From assembly GCA_033807775.1 (NCBI GenBank), contig CM066312.1, positions 27,191,696 to 27,255,695 of the forward strand: 64,000 nucleotides of DNA. The letters run 5' to 3'. The notes under the pieces were generated by a model. That model did not search any database. It saw only the letters and a list, made by a program, of their open reading frames with translations, and was not told the origin of the DNA. Each line of letters starts with the position of its first letter. The first letter of the stretch is position 1. Source of the DNA: Saussurea involucrata (lineage: Eukaryota; Streptophyta; Magnoliopsida; Asterales; Asteraceae). Below, piece by piece: positions 57,561 through 64,000 of the stretch. A program made the translations under genes and the position numbers.

Positions 57561-59470
57561 ATGTGGGATCAGGTAGAAAAGATGATGAGTAGCAGCAAAG
57601 TCGGCAACCAACTGAAGATCAACAGTTGCATAACCAAGTTTGATAGCTTCAAGCAGCGCTCCGGCGAATCACTCTCCCAGACCTATGAACGATTTTGCCT
57701 CCTATTGAACGAGCTCCACAAGAACAAGACCCATCGATCAAACACGGAGAATGCGCTCAAGTTCCTGAACAACCTCTTGCCAGAATGGAAAGTGTTTGCT
57801 TCTCCCATCAAACACAACCACCTGATGGAGGATGTTCCAATCCATGAACTCTACGAGATGCTTCTACAAGACGATGATGAAGTCATGGAGATTCTGAGCA
57901 ACAAGAAGTCCGCTTCCAAGTCCAATGCGGATCAACTCGCTCTTGTTTATTCAAAACGAGGAAAATCTTCTGGCCGTCGATCCAAACGAACCCAAGAGCC
58001 ATGTGAATCTGAACCAGAATCTGAAGAAGAGGAAGAAAGTGATTCTGATCCTGAACTGACAGCAGTAAAGAAAGCAATTACCCTGCTTTCCAGATCTTTC
58101 CAGCAAAAGAAGTTTTTCAAGAAACCTTCATCCAATAATCAACGCTACTCCACTTCTTCCAACAAGCGCCATGATTATCAGGATAAATATGAAGGAAAGA
58201 AAAAGGCTGATGAGCACAAGCAACCTGACAAGAAGGAGAAGAATGAGAAGGATGATCGCAAGCCCGAGACAAAGAAGAAGGACGAACCCGTCACTTGCTA
58301 CAACTGCGGGAAATTGGGTCACTTTGCCAAGGATTGTAGAAAGCCCGTCGTGAAGAATGCACACTACTACAAAGCCAAACATCTTCTAGCAGAACAGAAA
58401 GAGGCAGGAGAAGCTCTATTTGTTGAAGATGACCACTGGCTGGCTCGTTCTGACAGTGAAAGAGATTCTGAAGATGCTGATGCTTTCATGGACTACCATT
58501 CTCCTCCATCAGAAAAGGCGAATCTGTGTCATGTATGTGAACCTATTCATCAAGGCTTAATCGAACAGTTGGAACCACTTGTTGAACGAATAGATTCTTA
58601 CAAGGCCACCAATAATGAACAACTGCTTGAAATTAACTCATTAAAAGAAAAGCTAGATGTTCAAAAATGCATAACTGAAAAGTACAAGTCCGAAAATGCT
58701 AATTTAAAAGAAAAATGTACAAATATTTCAATAGCACCTAAGGACTTAAGGTCCAAAATATCTGAACTAACTTTAAAGCTTGATCAGTGTGAATATGAGA
58801 AAGCAGAGATTGTTTATCAATGCTCCTCTCTTCAAATTCAGTACAAAGTAATGGTTTCCAAAATGACAGATCTTGAAACCAAACTCCACAAAAGAGGTTA
58901 AACTGATCAGACCGTTCACATGAACAAACCCAAGGAATTCACATACTTCAACAAGGAATGGGGGTTCGGATACGATAACCCACGGTACTTGAAAAAGATT
59001 TTGACCAAAAGACCGACTCTTTATCACTTTGGTTTTCTAGGTCTGGACAAAAAGTATACTGAATATAAAATAAAATGGAATGGTCCTCTTGAAAAGGAGA
59101 AAGAAGAGGAAACCGAGGAATACAAGCGTACACACACCACTAAGATGCAACTACCTTTTGTGTATGAGCCTATGAACTACTCATACAAGAAAAATCCAAA
59201 GAAATACCTCTCGAATGACTACTTTGATGGCTATAAGGTTGCGACGCCCAATGATTCCTCCAAAAAGGATGAGGCCCAAGCACCTGAACCCAAAACTGAG
59301 ACGGACGAGTTTAAACTCTATGTTCCTCCTCTCATTTTGGAATAAAAAATAGTCGAATTAGAGGAGATGCTCGAGAGGGAAATAACCAGTTTTCAAAAGG
59401 AAAAGCAAGCACTTATAACAGAACTTGAGACACTCAAATCCGTAAAAACTGAATCTGTGTTGGATGAGGG
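57561..59470 (+). pseudogene. gag: gag of copia element 3 (5' truncated), with stops
   Basis: The frame is open from the LTR junction through GMWDQVEKMM to TAA at 58899, then continues in frame to TAA at 59343 and beyond. It has the UBN2-type gag region (SYERFCLLLNELHKN-like order: LSQTYERFCLLLNELHKN), a K/E-rich linker and a CCHC knuckle (CYNCGKLGHFAKDC, about 58294-58335). A long coiled coil follows (58560-58890). A further gag-like segment (FTYFNKEWGFGYDNPRYLKK) ends near 59345. Sequence before residue WDQV is missing. Confidence 0.85.
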
Positions 59471-60509
59471 ACAGGAAATCCTCCGGAACACTGATGACTT
59501 CTCACGCTACACTTGGGTAAAGTTCCTGCGCTCAAAGGACGAAACCCCGGAACTGATAATCAACCATCTGAAGACCATCCAACTGAACCTTCGACAACAA
59601 GTTCAGACTATCAGGACAGACAATGGGATGGAGTTTAAGAATCAAACGGTGAACGAATACCTGACATCCGTCGGTATCTCGCAAACCTTCTCTGCCGCGT
59701 GCACTCCTCAGCAAAACGGAGTGGTGGAAAGACGCAACCGTACCCTTGTCGAAGCCGCTCGCACAATGCTGTCGCAATCCAAGCTGCCATTATTTCTCTG
59801 GGCTGAAGCGGTTGCAACGGCTTGCTACACGTAAAACCACTCCATCATCAACAAGCGGTTCAACAAAACGCCGTACGAGATCATCAACAACCGCATCACG
59901 AACATCAAGTACTTCCACGCGTTCGGATGCACATGCTACGTCTTAAACGACAAGGATGATCCTGATTAGTTCAGTCTGAAGGAAGACGAAGGAGTATTCA
60001 TCGGATACTCCATGCAGGCTAAGGCTTATCGCGTTTACAACAAACTAACAAAATCCATTATTGAAAGTATAAACGTGACATTTGACGAAGCCGCAGATTT
60101 GGCTTCTGAACAACTCAGTTCAGAACCCGGTTTAACTGGCGTGTTAGCTTCCGAACTTTCACGTTCGGGATCTACACAAATCCCAGTAAATCTAAATCAT
60201 TCATCTACGTCGAATTCACATATTTCTGATTTAGATTTACTGTTTCAACATTTCTATGATGAATTATTTAACTTACCTACTCCTCGTGTCTCAGTGCAAC
60301 CTAGAATTGAAGCTGCTCAAATCGAGGACTCGGCGAATCTTTCTGGTCTACCGCCTTCGATGAGCACTCCAGCAATCACACTGGAGACCCCTCAGCCCTC
60401 AATAGACACATCATCGACTGATACGACTATTCCCCCGGAGGAACCTGTGCAAAACCCAGAGATCACTCCTGAAGATTCGTCTCCACTACACTCAATGACC
60501 AACCTCTGA
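59470..60509 (+). pseudogene. pol: Integrase remnant of copia element 3
   Basis: In the gag frame, a coiled segment (IVELEEMLEREITSFQKEKQ) runs directly into the integrase core at TDDFSRYTWVKFLRSKDE. Protease, the zinc-binding integrase N-terminus and the first catalytic aspartate are absent: an in-frame deletion with a junction near 59490. RTDNGMEFKNQ and NGVVERRNR remain. TAA at 59832 replaces a glutamine seen in elements 1 and 2 (CFTQN), and TAG at about 59968 is another stop. The frame ends at TGA 60507 in the Ser/Pro-rich linker, where it shifts. Confidence 0.88.
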
Positions 60510-60619
60510 ATTCCCCGGAACCAGAAGTTTCTCAACCTTCGACGAATCCTGCCAAGTCTACTTCGAGAAACCGACCATCAACAGTTGAAGTTGTTCAAGA
60601 CCTTCCAACTGGTGGGTAT

Positions 60620-62314
60620 GTGGATCCGTACACCTCTCACTCTACTCAACAGTCGCTTCCACACACCACCAAATGGACCAAGGCTCATCACCTACATCAG
60701 ATAATCGGCGATCCTTCTACTCCAGTTCGAACGCGAGGCGCATCGGTCAACTTCTGCCTATTCTCCGGATTTCTCAGCAAGATCGAGCCAACAACCGTCT
60801 CCGAAGCACTCGACGATCCGGACTGGGTCATGGCTATGCAAGAGGAACTCAATCAATTTGAGGCCCTCAAGGTATGGCAGATGGTCCCACGTCCATCTCA
60901 CAAGACGGTCATCGGCACGAAGTGGATCTTCAAGAATAAGAAAGACGAAGATGGCATCGTCGTTCGGAAAAAGGCGCGTCTCGTGGCCAAGGTATTCCAC
61001 CAACAAGAAGGGATTGACTATGAAGAGACATACGTTTCGGTTTCTAGAATCGAAGCAATTCGTATGTTCCTTGAATACGCCGCACACAAGAACTTCACGA
61101 TCTTCCAAATGGATGTGAAGACCGCATTCCTCAACAACGAGATCAAGGAAGAGGTGTACGTATCGCAGCCGGACAGGTTCGTGGACGACAAGAAGCCTAA
61201 CCACGTCTACATCCTAGACAAGGCTCTATACGGTTTGAAGCAAGCTCCACGTGCCTGGTATGACGCTTTGTCCAAGTTTTTAATAAAGTCAGGATTTTCT
61301 AAAGGTAAAATCGATACAACCCTGTTTACTAAAAATGAAGATGGTCATATAGTATTAGTTCAAGTATATGTTGACGACATAATTTTCGATTCCACTAACC
61401 CACAGTATTGTAAGAACTTTTCCAAATTAATGGGACAATATTTTCAAATGAGTATGTTGTGTAAGTTGAATCTTTTCCTTGGTCTTCAAGTTAAACAACT
61501 GTCGACCTGGATATTCATAAATCAGGCTAAGTACATTCGGGACATTCTTCGGAAGTACCAGATGGAACAGTCCTCACCAATGAAAACTCCCATGGCACCC
61601 GGTACAAAGTTACACGCCGATCCTAACGGAAAGGATGTGGACACCAAAACGTATCGGGGAATGATTGGTTCTTTAATGTACTTAACGGAAAGTAGACCGG
61701 ACATTATGTTTTCGACCTTTATTTGCGCCCGTTTTCAGTCAAAACCCAAAAAGTCTAATTTAATTGCTGTTAAACGAATATTTCGTTATTTGAGAGGTAC
61801 TGCTGATCTTGGCTTGTGGTACCCGAAAAAGACAGGTTTTCAACTCTCAGCGTATTCGAAAGCCGATCACGCGGGCAACATGATGGATCGGAAGAGCACA
61901 TCGGGACATGTGCAGTTCTTGGGCGACAGTTTGGTGAGCTGGGCATCCAAGAAGCAGCAGTGCGTTTCTACGTCGACTGCTGAGGCGGAATACGTCGCCG
62001 CCCCGAGCTGCTATTCGTAAGTTATCTGGATGCGCACACAACTCAAAGACTACGGCTTCACATACTCCAAAGTGCCCATCTACTGCGACTCGAAGAGCGT
62101 CATTGCCATATCAAGCAATCCAGTCCAGCATACGAAGACGAATTACATAGACGTTCGGTACCACTTTATCAAGGATCACGTCGAAAGAGGTACAGTCGAA
62201 CTCTATTTTTTTAATACAAAACATCAGTTAGCAGACCTTTTTACAAAACCCCTGAACGAAAACTGCTTTAATTTTCTTTTGTCCAGGCTAGGTATGCAAA
62301 ATCTGAAGATTTGA
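60620..62314 (+). pseudogene. pol: Reverse transcriptase and RNase H of copia element 3, one internal stop
   Basis: 466 codons, then TAA at 62018, then the same frame to 62314. RT motifs: FQMDVKTAFLNNEIKEEVYV, LYGLKQAPRAWYD, YVDDIIF (about 61369-61389). RNase H reads AYSKADHAG where elements 1 and 2 have AYTDSDYGG, so a catalytic aspartate is replaced by lysine. The stop replaces the glutamine of SQVIWM in element 2. The C-terminus (YCDSKSVIAIS, YIDVRYHFIKDH, ADLFTKPL) is intact. Confidence 0.9.
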
Positions 62315-63230
62315 TCAGATCGTGCGCCCGATACAAGTTCCATACACCTACAAGAAACTGTCTATTCGTCATCTGTTGTCTAAACTCCAGATGATTGAGT
62401 ATACACTTTCTCGCATATGTATTCTACTTGTATCGTACACATGTTCCTGTTTAAATCTCTGTATTAACTAGGTAGGTTTCGTTTGTTTTCTTTCGTTTAG
62501 CGTGGGTTTCCTTTTATGTTCTTTTACCGTCGTCTTATTTTTTGGATATATTTGTGCTTTCATTATTTGTTCATGTGTTCAGGGGGTGCACATAAGCGTA
62601 TCCGGTAAGTCCACTCTATCTTTGAGGGGGAGTGCCACACAATTTTTTTTAACTTCCACAAGTTTTTTTGTGTGTGGCAACTCACAAGTGTTCTTCAAAT
62701 TACACCACTTGCTCAATCCGAGGGGGAGCAGTTTTATACTTGATCATCAATTAAGGGGGAGCGACACACAGTTTTTCTTTAAAAGTGTCAAAAGTTTTTA
62801 TGTGTGGTCGTTCCTTAAAATCACTCACGTGCAACATCCGAGGGGGAGCAAAGTTTTCCCCATGCTAAGTTCGAGGGGGAGCAAAGTTTTCCCCATGCTA
62901 AGTTCGAGGGGGAGCGGGAAAATATATTTTCTCAAAGTCTAAAAGATTTATAAAAAAAAATTACAGGGAATTTTTCTTGGAAAAACACAATCAATCCGGA
63001 TAAAGTATCTGGATACCTACCTATCCGGATAGGTTTCCGGACCGGACACCTATCCGGACTGGATAGGTATCCAAACGACCCATCCGGTAAGCTACTGCCA
63101 CTATAAAAACCCTCGGACACCCTTATTTTGATTTTTTCCGGATCCTAAACACCTAAACCCTCTTGCTTTTCTCTCTTACTCGGAAACCCTCCATTTGCGC
63201 ACATTTTCGCTCGATTTCGATTCTTACATC
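62315..63230 (+). other. Spacer after pol, element 3 (polypurine motifs, candidate promoter)
   Basis: GGGGGAG motifs occur at about 62625, 62723, 62756, 62843, 62876 and 62909; the last ones lie in a 33-bp tandem repeat (AGCAAAGTTTTCCCCATGCT). A CACGTG G-box lies at 62826-62831, ATCCGGATAGGT-type palindromes at 62995-63090 and TATAAAAA at 63102-63109. A CT-rich leader reaches CACAGGTATGC near 63230, which could be a splice donor. Confidence 0.6.
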
Positions 63231-64000
63231 ACAGGTATGCTTCTCATTTCACTCTCTTATCACCATCGCACTCACCTACGGATTTCGTTGTGTATATCGA
63301 TCACAACTTCGACAGATTGGGGTTTTTTTGAACCCGGGTCTGTGTCGATTCACCTTAAGACCTTTCAACGGTTGTTTAGGATCTATTGTTGGTAGTGTGT
63401 TACTTAGTGCTTCGATTACACTATGCTAGAACTCTCAGAGCTATGATTGGAATTGTTTGTTAGTCGATTTAGGATACCCGGATGTCGTACAGATAGTTTT
63501 CAAACTATCCGGACATATTCAAACTAATCCGGGAACATTCAAGTGTTTCGATATTTTATCTGGGTACCCTCATTTATCCGAAAAGCTACCTCATCCGTGA
63601 ACCATCTCACCCGGTAACCCCTGTTGTCCAGAAACCTTATGGTTTCCGGTAAGTTCAACTATCCGGGTTCAGATGGTTGTCCGGTAACCCCTATCATCCA
63701 GTTACTTTGACCATCCGGAAAACCCTAGTTGTCCGGAAACCATGTGGTTTCCGGTAAGTTCAACCATCCGGAAAACTCCATTTGTCCGGATACTCCACTT
63801 GTCCGGATACCCTATTTGTCTAGATACTTACTTTGTCCGGATAACTCAATTTGTCTGGTAACTTTGTGTTTCCTGGAAAATTGTTGTCTGGACACACTGC
63901 CAACAGTCTCAGTACCCTGTTTGTAACTGCCAGTCCTCAATCCAACATAGATTAAGCCGAATTTTCGCAACGGTATGCATCGACTGTAGTTTGATCCCGC
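63231..64000 (+). other. Start of the env-like region of element 3, TCCGGA-rich, no gene recognised
   Basis: I see no homologue of the env-like domains before the window ends. The sequence is dominated from 63475 by repeats of TCCGGA, including the near-perfect hairpin CGGAAACCATGTGGTTTCCG at about 63736. It may be a leader intron of the env-like gene. Confidence 0.4.

Larger units (their letters stand above)
57537..64000 (+). mobile_element. Copia element 3 (5' truncated, internally deleted, continues past window)
   Basis: Coding sequence starts abruptly inside gag right after element 2's 3' LTR, so element 2 probably inserted into it and the left part was later lost. Gag, an integrase remnant, RT and RNase H, and a long spacer with five GGGGGAG motifs follow in Sirevirus order. 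The 3' LTR is not in the window. Codon use is more GC-rich than in elements 1 and 2 (for example CTCGTGGCCAAG), so it is a distinct family. Confidence 0.85.

Noticed and set aside
1..64000. tRNA, rRNA or other structured RNA genes
   Set aside because: Nothing with tRNA A/B boxes and a clover-leaf or rRNA similarity was recognised; the tRNA-like strings are retrotransposon primer sites.

Overview
This is a repeat-rich plant nuclear window. Spliced plant genes (GT..AG introns), FAR1-type Mutator transposase, CACTA elements and large copia elements of Sirevirus type all point to a eudicot. An Asteraceae-like genome is my best guess from the style of the elements, but no marker gene in the window proves it. 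I found one ordinary host gene, an intact neprosin-domain gene at 18.9-21.9 kb on the minus strand. Almost everything else I can name is transposable-element sequence.

Layout. (1) 1-~10.08 kb: right-hand part of a large Mutator-like element of the ULP1-carrying ('Kaonashi'-type) class. It has a seven-exon ULP1/C48 protease-like gene on + and a convergent MURA/FAR1-type transposase gene on -. The introns and the spacer are packed with a 15-bp palindrome (TATTCAG-W-CTGAATA). (2) 10.2-10.8 kb: a small terminal-inverted-repeat element. (3) ~10.8-15.8 kb: an LTR-like sequence split by a 3,661-bp CACTA element with TAA target duplications. (4) 16.84-18.44 kb: a Pack-MULE-like element with ~300-bp inverted ends and a perfect 9-bp target duplication. 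(5) 18.87-21.92 kb: neprosin gene. (6) ~22-24.3 kb: gene-free DNA. (7) 24,302-41,168: copia element 1 (Sirevirus-like, with an env-like ORF), flanked by TTATT and carrying two nested solo LTRs (AATCA and TGTAG duplications). (8) 41.2-44.4 kb: LTR debris and a severed family-1 3' end. (9) 44,153-57,536: copia element 2, younger, with a chimeric 5' LTR and one nested LTR. (10) 57,537-64,000: copia element 3, 5'-truncated, with an internal deletion that removes protease and the integrase N-terminus, running off the window.

How the parts work together. In the MULE, the transposase should mobilise the element and the ULP1-like protease is a passenger of unknown benefit; both reading frames are nearly intact. 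In the copia elements, LTR, PBS, gag, protease, integrase, reverse transcriptase, RNase H, a polypurine-rich spacer and an env-like gene follow the Sirevirus order. All three elements are coding-dead by stops, frameshifts or deletions, although element 2 keeps a 685-codon reverse transcriptase/RNase H ORF.

Most worth a second look: the palindrome arrays restricted to the non-coding parts of the MULE; a G-box plus TATA-like promoter arrangement just upstream of the env-like position in all three copia elements, suggesting a separate transcription unit; and the fact that each element family carries its own repeated palindrome.
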